Origin: Dugong dugon
Taxonomy: Eukaryota > Chordata > Mammalia > Sirenia > Dugongidae
DNA: 64,000 bases
Direction: 5' to 3'
Assembly (NCBI GenBank): GCA_030035585.1
Contig: CM057467.1
Location: 70,482,941 to 70,546,940 of the forward strand
The notes under the pieces were generated by a model. It was not told where the DNA came from. It did no database searches and worked only from the letters and a program-made list of their open reading frames with translations. Position numbers and translations under genes: made by a program. Positions 22,214 to 32,274 of the stretch are shown here, in pieces (within the stretch, counting starts at the first letter, position 1; each line of letters opens with the position of its first letter).

Positions 22214-22829
22214 CTTAGAGAAGGGGGAAGAAAAGGAGGCCTGAGTTAAGGACTAGTGATATTTGGTTATTTCTGTTTATGCTGTATACAATTAATACAT
22301 ATAGTCAATGTCATCCCTAGATGACATGAAGGCTGTCAGGAGGATGAAAATGAAGGTTTGGGATAGAAAGTTATAAGTCTTCCCAGAAATGAGAGAATAT
22401 TAAGAACTAACTCTTAAAGTAGTCATCTTTTTGGAATCTAAGGACCTGTATGTCAAACCCAGAATCTAAAAACACCACTATCAATTTCCCCAGCAATATT
22501 CTTTTCCTGACTAGTTATTGAAATAAATCAGAATCTATTTCACGACAAATATTTTTCCCAAAATCCAGTATTACAGCTTTGTGACTAGCATGATGTGGAA
22601 AACTCTTCAAGAAAGAAAATAACAAAGAAATTGTTAAATATTTATCAAAATCCACAACACTAGGCTCTGGAGAAAATTTATAAAAAGAAATAGCCATGTA
22701 TTTTTGTGTAATTAAAAAAGAGTAAGCAAACATGACAGTCAGACCACGTCACAGATTAAACATGTGCATTTGTAATCCCTAGCAGTTTGAAGAGTCTAAA
22801 TATGAAACTCTTAATTTATACTCCAATCT
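22214..22829. other. intron, no recognised element
   Basis: AT-rich intron without a visible exon or repeat. A minus-strand open frame at 22515-22733 has no known family. Confidence 0.5.
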
Positions 22830-23720
22830 GACATTTTCAACCATTATGATCACTCCACTTTGATCTACTGATCCAAACATATTATCTTGCCCTCTCTCCC
22901 ATGTCCTTCCACAATTTGCTCCTAGTGTACCTATCAAATTTATGCTCCATTTTCTTCTAAGTGTCCAAGCTGGAAATCCTAGTGCAGATATTTGATTTAT
23001 TCCTTGCTTCATTCCCTGTATCCCCCAACAAAATGTAAGCCAACTGAGCTACAGACTGCGTTTTTTCATGTCATTGATTCCTCAGTGTTTGGTACATACT
23101 CAGTAATCATTGTTCAGTGAGTATGAGAAAGAACCCAGTTTGCCAAGTTTGTCATGAACATATGTTTTCTTTCAAAATGTATCAATGCTAGCTCAACAGG
23201 CAGCTTCTCATCCCCTCTGGCTTCCCACGTTGTCTCCCTTGTTCAAGTTTCTTTACCATGTAAATAGTTCCGGTGTTCCCTGTCATATTAAACATCCTTC
23301 AAAAAGTAATTTCATCATGTCAAGAACCCAGAACCTGTCAAATTTGGTCAAAAACCTCCCTAATTCCTATTGTATCTAATTCCAACTTCCTCTCTTGGGT
23401 TTCAAAATCCTACATGATCTGGCCCTTAATCTACCAATTTGATTTTATTTGTTCCTAACCCACAACACATACCATAAACTCTATCTAACACGTAACTTCT
23501 TCACTATAGATCCTCTGGCTAGTTTCCTAGGTACTGTCAGACTTCAATTCTCATGATTATCCAGTATACACCTCTCCTTCAGTCAGCTTGTTTCTACATT
23601 GGTCCTCGAACATGCCAGTTCCAATGCTACTTTTGTTCTTGTAATTTCTTCTTTCTATGAAAGCAGGCATGTCACATTCTTTTTCTATAGGCCTACATAT
23701 CATCTATCAGATGGCTAAGT
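22830..23720 (+). mobile_element. L2 LINE fragments (two blocks)
   Basis: 22980-23135 carries the L2 3'-end logic ('ttgatttattccttgcttca', 'aaaatgtaagccaactgagc', 'gttcagtgagtatg'). 23180-23720 resembles L2 coding/3' region: 'ctcatcccctctggcttccc', 'ttcaaaatcctacatgatct', 'ggcccttaatctaccaattt', 'catgccagttccaatgctac'. The order of the blocks suggests two separate L2 pieces. No intact frame remains. Confidence 0.65.
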
Positions 23721-24639
23721 CCAGAGTGTATACTCAAAAAAATATCACTGATTAATATATTCTCAAGAAGAAAAATTAAACAAAATTTTATTCTTTTTCA
23801 CTGGAAAAAGTTAGCATTCCTTACAAGAGATCAGAAGTAAAATTACTCTAAGAATATTCTAGCTATGTGTTAATTTTGGCAATGTCTGTTACAAAAAAGA
23901 CTTCACAGTATACTTGTCATCATCCAATGTCTTGTTAGCCCATGTTAACACACTCAGAGGTTACATTAAAATGCACTTTCATCTATGGGCCAGCTTCAAA
24001 ACTGTTTTTCCTCTTCATCTGCAGTCTCTGAACAGTGGGCTCTTATGAGCCACAAAACCGAAGCTGCCCATTATTCATGTATACCAACTTTAAGTTAACT
24101 CCAATCCCTCATATGTGACTGGTTGTAAGTACCTCTTTTGACACTGCAGCCTCTCAAAATATTTGGTTAATAAAAAAGTGTTTTTGGAAAGTACGCATTA
24201 AAAATTACCAAGAAAATATAAATCATGCTTCAACTTTATAGCAAGGCACAAGGACCACTTTTTTTTATGAAACTTGCTTAACAAGTGGATTGTATTTGTA
24301 CCTACTAAAATGTCTAATCCCTTCCATTACAGAGGTCTGTCGATTTATAAGACAGTTACAAACCAAGTTCACCAACTTAACAAAATGAGGGAAAAAAGTT
24401 AGAAAATAGAAGAAAAAGTCACAGCATAAGGAAAAACAAGTACAGTGTTATATTAAAATAGAATATAACTTATCACTAGAATTATCAATTATAAAAGTCT
24501 GAAATTCCAGTGAACACATCTCTAAATCTCAGGGGCTACCTATATCGTATTGAAGAAAAAAGTATTACTCATAAAAAAAAGGTCCTACTCTATGCTTTCA
24601 CAGCACTTGTTGTATTGTTGTGTTACAATAAAATGTATA
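23721..24639. other. intron, no recognised element
   Basis: AT-rich intron with no assignable repeat or exon. Confidence 0.5.
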
Positions 24640-24760
24640 TAAATTCATTTGTTTAGCATTCTTTAGGACAGAAAATGTGCCTCATGTACATACCTATGTA
24701 TCACAGCACCTAGCACAGTATCTGGCTCATAGCATATCCAAGAACTCATCTATATAGTCT
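24640..24760 (+). mobile_element. L2 3' end fragment
   Basis: The terminal L2 motif order is present: 'tttaggacagaaaatgtgcc', then 'cacagcacctagcacagtat' and 'ctggctcatagcatatcc'. It is short and old. Confidence 0.6.
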
Positions 24761-24935
24761 TTACTTACAAAGAGTCAAGGTACAATAGGTGCAAATAATT
24801 GTGAATCACATTTGGATCATAATGGGCTTGATACTTATGTATTCCTGGGATTCCTATTTAAAAAGAAGATGCCTGTCAAAGCTCTAGCATTATGGTAGGT
24901 AGGCTTAAAGAAGAATACAAACTTTTAGCTCAGAT

Positions 24936-25113
24936 TTTACTGTTCATAGATTCTTAAATCACCCTGACAATCCTGTTATCTTCAGGAATAAATGGAACAA
25001 AGGACAGTGTTTTAGGTTGCTTTGATTACTATTCATAGATTCTTAAATCACCCTGACAATCCTATTATCTTCAGAAATAAATGGAACAAAGGACAATGCT
25101 TTAGGTTGCTTTG
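24936..25113. repeat. tandem duplication, period 89 bp (two copies)
   Basis: The segment starting 'ttcatagattcttaaatcac' at 24943 recurs at 25032, and both copies end 'taggttgctttg' (25024 and 25113). Across roughly 82 aligned bases I count about four differences, all transitions. This is a local tandem duplication, not an interspersed repeat. It lies just upstream of the RTE fragment, with nothing coding in it. Confidence 0.9.
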
Positions 25114-25146
25114 TTCAAAGAATGAGCGAATGAATGAAAGAAAAGT

Positions 25147-26150
25147 GTATGTTGTTGTTGTTGTTAGGTGCCATAGAGTCAGTTCCAACTCACACTGACC
25201 CAAAGTACAACAGAATGAAACACTGCCCAGTCCTGCAACATCCTCACAATCGTTGCCAAGTTTGAGCCCATTGGTGCAGCCACTGTGCCAATCCATCTTG
25301 TTGAGGGTCTTCCTCTTTTTAGCTAACCCTCTACCTTACCAAGTATGATGTCCTTCTCCAGGGACTGGTCCCTCCTGATAACATGGCCAAAGTACACGAG
25401 ATGAAGTCTCACCATCCTTGCTTCCAAAGAGCACTCTGACTGTATTTCTTCCAAGACAGATTTGTTTGCTCTTCTGGCAGTCCACACTATATTCAATAGT
25501 CTTTGCCAACACCACAATTCAAAGGCATCAATTCTTTTCTGGTCTTCCTTATTCACTGTCCAGCTTTTGCATGCATATGAGGCAACTGAACATACCAATA
25601 GCTTGGGTCAGGCACACCTTTGTCCTCAAAGTGACATCTTTGCTTTTTAACACTTTCAAGAGGTCTTTGGCAGCAGATTTATCCAATGCAATATGTCGTT
25701 TGATTTCTTAACTAACCGCTGCTTCCATGGGCGTTACTGTGAATCCAAGTAAAATGAAGTCCTTGACAACTTCAATTTTTTCTCCGTTTATCATGATGTT
25801 GCTTATTGGCCCAATTGTGAAGATTTTTGTTTTCTTTCTGTTGAGGTGTAATCCATACTGAAGGCTGTAGTCTTTGATCTTCATTAGTAAGTGCTTCAAG
25901 TCCTCTTCACTTTCAGCAAGGAAGGTTGTGTCACCTGCATATCACAGGTTGTTAATGAGTCTTCCTCCAATCCAGACGCTGTGTTCTTCATACAGTCCAG
26001 CTTCCTGGATTATTTGCTCAGCATGCAGATTGAATAAGTATGGTGAAAGGATACAACCCCGATGCACCTTTCCTGATTTTAAACCACGCAATATCACCTT
26101 GTTCTGTTGGAACAACTGCCTCTTGGTTTATGTACAGGTTCCGTGTGAGC
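25147..26150 (-). mobile_element. RTE/BovB-type LINE, 3' half (reverse transcriptase C-terminal part and 3' end)
   Basis: On the minus strand the sequence encodes pieces of an RTE ORF: GDIAWFKIRKG near 26090, then LFNLHAEQ-like and EEDLKHLLMKIKDYSLQYGL, HLNRKKTKIFTIGPISNIM near 25800-25880, and further down YACKSWTVNKEDQKRIDAFE and LWCWQRLLNIVWTARRANKS at 25430-25590. Stops and frameshifts break it. The 3' end is the AAC/GTT microsatellite (gttgttgttgttgtt, 25149-25163), typical of RTE tails, preceded by the module 'agagtcagttccaactcac' that AfroSINEs share. The copy is 5'-truncated near 26150. Confidence 0.9.
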
Positions 26151-26489
26151 AAAAAAAAAGTATATAAACACTAGTTATTTGCCTAGACACTGTACTAAAG
26201 ATCAAAAGAATCAAAATCAAGTCTTGCCATCATCACAGGTTCTCACAATGTCCTTCAGAGTCAGACAATGAGTTCGTCTCTGAAGGATCCAATCTTCTTC
26301 ATTAAGTGAGCATGATTCCTCAACTCTCAACAAATCCCCCCACCCACCCCTCCAAAAAATCTGATAATTCTCTGTACATATACATATGTAAATAAATATT
26401 TGACTCTAAAAGATATGAGTTAAATAACTGCAAAGACGGGAGTGATGCTTGTCATTAAATGGCTTATTGTATTTAAAGTCTTAAAACTC
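26151..26489. other. intron, no recognised element
   Basis: Short AT-rich stretch between the RTE fragment and an L1M 3' end, with a C-rich tract near 26335-26350. No feature is visible. Confidence 0.5.
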
Positions 26490-26990
26490 GACCTTTCTAG
26501 AAAACACTCTGGATGCATTTACTTGCCTTCTAGTACAAAGGAATCAAGAACTTCAGATAATAATTTATATATAATATATAATGATGTCCATCACAGGATT
26601 ATTTATATTGACAAAAAAATTGTAAACAACCTAAAACATTCAACAATAACAAAATGGTTAAATTACAGCACACCATATGCAGGAGTATTGTATAGCTACT
26701 AAAGAGAGGGAGTTGAAAATACATTGAATGTCATGGGAAAATTATCAATGTTATATGAAAAAAGGAGAAAAACTGATTATGTTAGATCTCAATTTAATTT
26801 CTTAATCTACATAAGTATACAAACACATTTATACAAATAAATGAATAATGAAAAATACATCTAAATTTTAACACATTTCTCTGAATGGTGAAAATTACAA
26901 GTTTTTAATTTTCTTTGTATCTTTCTGTATTTTCCAAACTCCCCACAATGAGGGAAAGAGTATTTAAAAAAACAAACAAACACATATATA
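26490..26990 (+). mobile_element. L1M/HAL1-type LINE 3' end
   Basis: The diagnostic order of old L1 3' sequence is present: 'attatttatattgacaaaaa', 'caacctaaaacattcaacaa', 'atggttaaattacagcacac', 'gagtattgtatagctactaa' and a 3' region with 'gtatctttctgtattttcca'. Low coding content, no intact frame. Confidence 0.7.
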
Positions 26991-27974
26991 TATTTAAATA
27001 CAAAAACAGATTAGTAAGTATACACACATAAGGTATAACATCTGAGACCACGTCTCTACTTCTATGAAAATGGGCTTTATTTGTATTGCTGTTATCTGGT
27101 ACAAGGCAGCTAAATAATGAATAAGATACAGAAACAGAGGCCTCAAGACATCTAGACATTCCTTTAAGCCATATGGTACTATGAATTTATATATAAGTAA
27201 AGAAAAACCCTCAAGGTCATAAAAAGCTACCGATCAATGAAAAACATGATCACTTTAAAAAAAATTTTTTTAACTGAGTAAGTGTTCTATACTATTTAAA
27301 GACATTGTCAAGTAATAAATTATAATTTGAGTTTTAACTGTGTTATTTAAAATATCCTCTTAAAAGCTGGAATATGATGATTCTTTCCCTACTGGTTTCA
27401 CCTTCCTCAGTTTGACAAACATTGGATTTTCTCACTTACACTTAAAGTAGAGCCAAAATTAACAGCTTTAAATACAGTCCTTTATGCCAATACCATACCC
27501 TGCTATGCTATTTTTTTCACTCCCTGAGTTATCAGCAGCATCAAATTATTGCCAGAAATTTCAATCCTTTGACTTTAAAATGTTAGAACAACTTACCTGA
27601 GTATACAAAATATGGCCAGTCAACAAAAATAGTAGACACTTAAAGTCCATAAGGCTTGCTTGATCAGAGATTTACATCATTTTAATTAAAAAATAATAAT
27701 CAATGAAAACAGATGCCATGTTAACATTCTACTTCACATTCACAACCCAAATACTGCAGAATTAATGAGCCAATAAAAACCAGGTAAGGTTCTAAAATAC
27801 CAATAAATAGGCAGATAGTTAGCCTTCTCTGAGTAAATAAAATTTTTAAGTAAACAGTCAACATAAATGGTGAAAAGCAAATAAAGATATGTATTTTTAA
27901 TAAGCTAAAGTGACATTAGTAATGGAAATTATGAGATATGTTCCCTAAAACATATTTAGCTAAACAAATACTAA
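26991..27974. other. intron, AT-rich with a TA microsatellite
   Basis: A short 'catatatatatatttaaata' tract sits at about 26983-27000. No exon or confident repeat family is otherwise visible. Confidence 0.5.
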
Positions 27975-28140
27975 TTCTTCTACTACCTAGTTTGTGGGGC
28001 CTTGGACAAGTCAATGTCACCTCTCTAAACCCAAATGATCTGTAAACTGGGGATGATAATAACTACTTCAGAGCTGTTATGAAGTCTAAATATGCTGACA
28101 TATGGGAGAATACTTTGTAAATGAAAAATATCTATGCAAA
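27975..28140 (+). mobile_element. MIR SINE
   Basis: Sense MIR: 'gggccttggacaagtcaatg', 'tcacctctctaaacccaaat', 'gatctgtaaactggggatga', 'taataactacttcagagct', then an eroded tail. It lies in the intron 3' of the 171-nt exon in transcript direction. Confidence 0.75.
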
Positions 28141-28409
28141 TGTAAACCATCCTCTTTCCATTCTGAACAATTAAATGTTCTTTCTATTTGGAACTATCAA
28201 AAGCTGAATATGTGAATATTCAATACTAGAACTAAAAAACTTAAATTCAGACCCTACACTTAATCACTAAACATAAGGACTCAAAAAAAAAAAACCCTTT
28301 AGATTTCTAAGCAGAAAACTGAGATCAAACAGAATCGTTCAATAGTGAAATGTTTTTTCCCTCTTACTGAAGGTCACCTACACCTTTAACATATTTCAGA
28401 TATACCTAC

Positions 28410-28580
28410 CAGAAACTATATTACTGCTAATTATCTTGCCCCCCAAGGTAGCTAATGATTTGGGTACTACTGTAATGATGCTACCACTGGTAGTTTTCAC
28501 ATAGGTTGCAGCTCCAGGGGTTGCAGCCATTCGACCTATGGAAGGGCTCACTGTTGGCCGAGTATAGGTTGCCTGTGTGC
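28410..28580 (-). CDS. EMSY: EMSY exon (171 nt): (G)TQATYTRPTVSPSIGRMAAT...
   Basis: Acceptor CCTTTTTGTAG and donor TTTCTG|GTAGGTAT. The leading GC completes Gly from the previous exon, giving TPTGTQATY. The product is TQATYTRPTVSPSIGRMAAT, PGAATYVKTTSGSIITVVPK, SLATLGGKIISSNIVS plus the first base of Gly, phase 1 both ends. Thr/Ser/Val-rich, low complexity. The match to the human protein is essentially complete as I recall. Confidence 0.97.
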
Positions 28581-29544
28581 CTACAAAAAGGGAAAAGCCA
28601 AAAGAAAAACTTGTCATTGTTTATAAAAGGATGACAATTTGTACAGTTTAACTATAATTCAACATAATCTACATTGCTTTAACTTGAAAATGGAATTTCA
28701 AGGTGTCAAGTCATTAATTTACAATTTTACAATCAGTTTTCAATGCACACAGCAAGAACTATAGCCAAGTCAATTTGAATTAATTTTACACATAAAATTT
28801 TGTGATGTGTTGCATCATATTACTAACCCAAGAAAAAGTATAGCTAACTCTTTCACTTCTTCCACTAGTTTTATGACAAAAGAAACTTAATCATCTTTCC
28901 TGCCAGAGCATTTCTGATATTTGTCTGTTATAGATTTTAAGGTCTCTGCATCTGTTTTATGCTGTCTCAGTGCCAAACGCAATGTCAGCACTCAGCAAAT
29001 AAGGCAGTATTGTTTGCCTAAAATTATATAAACTTTTACCGCTTTATACTCTGCTGCCTTCTAAATATATTTCCATCTTCTAAAGGGTTATTCCATCATT
29101 TGACTAGAGATTAAAGTTGAAGCTGCCAAGAATTTCCAGGCATATTTCTCTTCAGTCTAAAAAGTTCTCTATTTACCTATTTCCTCAACTTTAACTGACT
29201 TGTTAGAATATTTTCCTTCATGTCTCTGAAGAGATTTTACCCCATTATTTCTAGGACTTGTTCCTGTTCCCAAACAAGAATTAAAAACTAACCAGGTGAG
29301 CCTGTTACAGTTTTTCACAAAGCTATTAAGTCATAAATATTATTCCTAAGCTGAAAATTATTAGTCTTGGACAGAGTGAAGAAAATAAAGATACCAGCTT
29401 CCTCAACTGAAAAATTTTCTTTCATGATATTGATAATTACATTCACAGGCTACTGTGATAGCCATTTTCAATAAATCCAAGAAATAAACAATGCTTTCAG
29501 CAAGTTATCCAAGTTTTTAAAAAATACAATCACTGCCCAAAACG
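28581..29544. other. intron, no recognised element
   Basis: AT-rich intron between two EMSY exons, without a visible repeat or RNA gene. Confidence 0.5.
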
Positions 29545-29577
29545 AGTTTGGGGGGTGGGGGTGGGGTGGGGGGGAAG
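29545..29577 (+). repeat. G-rich tract with quadruplex-forming pattern
   Basis: Four or more runs of G separated by single bases (tttggggggtgggggtgggg and so on), ending near 'gggggggaag'. On the plus strand this fits the G3+N1-7 pattern for a G-quadruplex; on the EMSY transcript strand it is C-rich. It is about 440 nt from the 150-nt EMSY exon. Confidence 0.7.
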
Positions 29578-29867
29578 AACTTTAAGTAGAATTAAATTAT
29601 TTACAAGCATACATCTGAGTCAGAAAAAAGAAGTCTAGTGCAAAGTAAATATGCTACAGAGATACACAGTTTGAGTCAGTTAAATTACAACTGAAAAATT
29701 TTCAAACTAAGCTTTTATTTTAAAAAGGAAAACACTTATTCTAACATAGACATTATTATTTTCCACTAACTTCCCTACCACGAGTAAACATACATACACA
29801 ACACTGTATGTGCCAAATAGAGAAAAGTTTGGGGGAAGCATGACAGAGAGATTCAATACAAGAATAA

Positions 29868-30000
29868 ATGTTTAAAAGCACAGGCTTTGGAGTCAAACAG
29901 ATCTGTGTTCAAATCCCATGTCTGCTTCTTACTAACTGTGTGACCTTGGGCAGGTGGCTTAACTTAAGTGCTCAATGAATGTATGATGAATAAACAGGGT
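29868..30000 (+). mobile_element. MIR SINE next to an EMSY splice donor
   Basis: MIR head 'gcacaggctttggagtcaaa', 'cagatctgtgttcaaatccc', 'gtgtgaccttgggcaggtgg', with an internal deletion, then 'cttaagtgctcaatgaatgt'. Its end is about 19 nt from the intronic side of the donor of the 150-nt exon, so part of the downstream intronic region is MIR-derived. Confidence 0.85.
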
Positions 30001-30019
30001 GATGCTCAAGAAAACTTAC

Positions 30020-30169
30020 CAGTAGGAGTGGTTACCAGTTTAGTTGTCATAATTGCACCATTACTGCTAACCACCATTATAGGGGAATTACTACTGGTGG
30101 GCAGAGTTGCTGTCACTGGTTTGGGTAAGATTTTACTTGGTTGAACCTGTTGTGTGATGATTTTAACAC
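30020..30169 (-). CDS. EMSY: EMSY exon (150 nt): (G)VKIITQQVQPSKILPKPVTA...
   Basis: Acceptor TTCTTTCAAAG and donor CTACTG|GTAAGTTT. The leading GT completes Gly; phase 1 in and out, so it can be skipped in frame. The product is VKIITQQVQPSKILPKPVTA, TLPTSSNSPIMVVSSNGAIM, TTKLVTTPT plus the first base of Gly. Basic and Thr/Val/Pro-rich. No domain is recognised in this part of the protein. Confidence 0.97.
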
Positions 30170-30825
30170 CTTTGAAAGAAGAAAGATAAATCTCAGTACA
30201 AATTATTTTTAAAAACATGTCCCTTATACCAACCCAAGAGGGCAGCAGTCTTACACATTTACTCAGTCTTGCCTAAAGAGAGGCTTTTTTCATTCCCATA
30301 AAACTCTTTAACCTTTTTTTCCCTCAAATTCCTGTGTTTCCTAATTGCTCTCATTTCAGGAATACAAGTAAAAATATTACACAGCCTATTAAAAAGTTCT
30401 TAAAGGAAACCCTTTTTCTCCTTTGTCTATGATTGGGTCATACAAGAGATTTCAAACCAAATAAAATCTAAATTTAGCCACTGGACCTGAACTTTTATAG
30501 GGAAATCAAGTATCTGTTCCATGCAAATACTTGGGATGAAAGGACGAGGATAAGAAGTCAAAAACAAGTTAATGTTAAGTTTTATATATTCCCAACTTCA
30601 TCAAAGATTTTCCATAATCTCTTAAATTATAAAAGCTGTTAAAAATTATAAAGAGCAAAAAATTTACTTTTTGAATCTTTATTTTTGAGTTGCCTTCTTT
30701 TAGAAATACTTTTTAAAGCTCACTCTGTCAAATACAGAATACAAAATAGATACATTATAACTGTACCTACATAAAATATGCAGGTGGGCGAGAATTCGAC
30801 AACAATGGGCAACAGTAAAATAAAA
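30170..30825. other. intron, no recognised element
   Basis: AT-rich intron between the 150-nt and 255-nt EMSY exons. I see no repeat or exon in it. Confidence 0.5.
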
Positions 30826-30995
30826 GTGTTAGGGTCCTAATGTTATGGTTTTTTTACATTTTCAAAATTTTTATCTAAACTTTATATTTGTTAATTGACT
30901 TTCAAAATATTAAAATTTTTTATGCTAACTACTAATTAAAGTATTAATAATTGGTAATTAAGTAAGAAAAATTTTGGAAACACTGTTCCTCCCAC
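30826..30995. repeat. AT-rich segment, copy 1 of a duplicated pair
   Basis: Shares order and landmarks with 31562-31735: an 'agtgttag' start, 'ttatatttgttaattgactt' (copy 2: 'ttacatttgttatattgact'), and 'tttttatgctaactacta' followed by 'taattggtaa'. Copy 1 has about ten extra bases between 'ctacta' and 'taattgg'. The family is unknown. Confidence 0.7.
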
Positions 30996-31120
30996 TAACT
31001 TCACTGACATAATTCATGGGATAGAATATATTGCTATAGAGAACTGAGAATTACATGACATTTTTGGACAGTGACTTAGATTGAGATATTAGGAAGCAGA
31101 CAAATCTATTTACTTAATTA

Positions 31121-31293
31121 AAAAAACAAAAACCCAAACCCGTTGCCGTTGAGTTGATTCCAACTCACAGTAACCCTGCAGGACAGAGTGGAACTGCCCC
31201 ATAGAGTTTCCAAGGAGTGCCTGGTGGATTCCAACTGCCGACCCTTTTGGTTAGCAGCCAGACACTTAACCACTATGCCACCTGGGTTTCCAT
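31121..31293 (-). mobile_element. AfroSINE (short variant, antisense)
   Basis: Near full-length: tail 'cccgttgccgttgagttgat', 'ccccatagagtttccaagga', 'gtgcctggtggattccaact', 'ttggttagcagccagacact', 'actatgccacctgggtttcc'. It sits between the two copies of the duplicated AT-rich segment. Confidence 0.93.
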
Positions 31294-31561
31294 TTACTTA
31301 ATAGTCTTTTACAATGTTAAACTTCTAATAACCAATAAAAAATTAAAATTACGACATAATTAGGCAAGTTACTTAATCTCTGTGACTCAAAGGCAAATAG
31401 CAAATGAAGAAACATCTATTCAAGAAAATCTATGAAAATTCAGTAAGAAAAGTGAAAGTCTGTAGTATCTGAAACCAAGACATCTCACTCTCCTCTCCCA
31501 GCTCACTAAGGTGAAAACTGCACTCCAGAGTCAAGAACACAGAATCCCAGTGTACAAAAAA

Positions 31562-31735
31562 AAGTGTTAGAGTGTTGACGTTATATTTTTTTTAACATTT
31601 CCAAAAATTTTATTTACAATGTTACATTTGTTATATTGACTTCCCAAATGTAAAATGTTAATTTAAAAGAAAATTTTTTATGCTAACTACTAGTAATTGG
31701 TAACTGAGGAAGGACATTTTTGGTAACACTTTATC
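31562..31735. repeat. AT-rich segment, copy 2 of a duplicated pair
   Basis: Second copy of the unit at 30826-30995, in the same orientation. 'gttatatttttttt', 'ttacatttgttatattgact' and 'tatgctaactactagtaatt' line up. Divergence is moderate, with several small indels, so this is an old duplication or two copies of an unclassified repeat. Confidence 0.7.
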
Positions 31736-32274
31736 AAACACTTGGCAGGGTCCCAGTCAGAGGGCTTTCTCCCCAGGAGGAACAGGACTTCGGCATTTTT
31801 CATCTTGCTCCATGCTACCTGTTGCTGAGGCTAAGTCCTAGGGGAGTATACCTGAAAGGTAGGAGTTTCCTTCTTTCATTCAGCCCCACTCATGGAATGG
31901 AGGCTGTACCTTGGGTATATCACCGATGAGAATACTGAAGTCTTGGTAACTTCGCCCCAGCTGGAGAGACAATGGTTCCATGCAAGAAGAGGCAAACTGA
32001 GAGGATCTCAGGCTGCTAGCCCCAATCCAACAAACGTTCAAATCCTAGAGTGATGGTTTCATTCAGAGAGAAGCTTGCTGTTTTTTCTACCCACAGCTCC
32101 CGAGAAATTGACTTCATTTACAACAGAGCACAGAGAAGTTCAAGACAGGACATTCTCAAGAACAGAAGAGGTTGTGGTAGAAGGCAATGGGAGAAGACTT
32201 GTGGATTTAATGAAGAACAGCCTAGACTTTAGGTGGGCTAGTTTGTAGGAGGGAATGGGGTAATAAGCCTACTG
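31736..32274. other. unassigned, possibly a repeat interior
   Basis: Sequence with a fairly even base composition ('ctttctccccaggaggaaca', 'gaagaggcaaactgagagga') follows copy 2 of the AT-rich segment. It has no recognised coding frame and I cannot name it. It may belong to an old transposable element together with that copy. Confidence 0.4.

Noticed and set aside
25147-25275. Independent AfroSINE at the RTE 3' end
   Set aside because: The shared tail module is present but the tRNA-like head is missing, and the sequence continues into RTE coding sequence.
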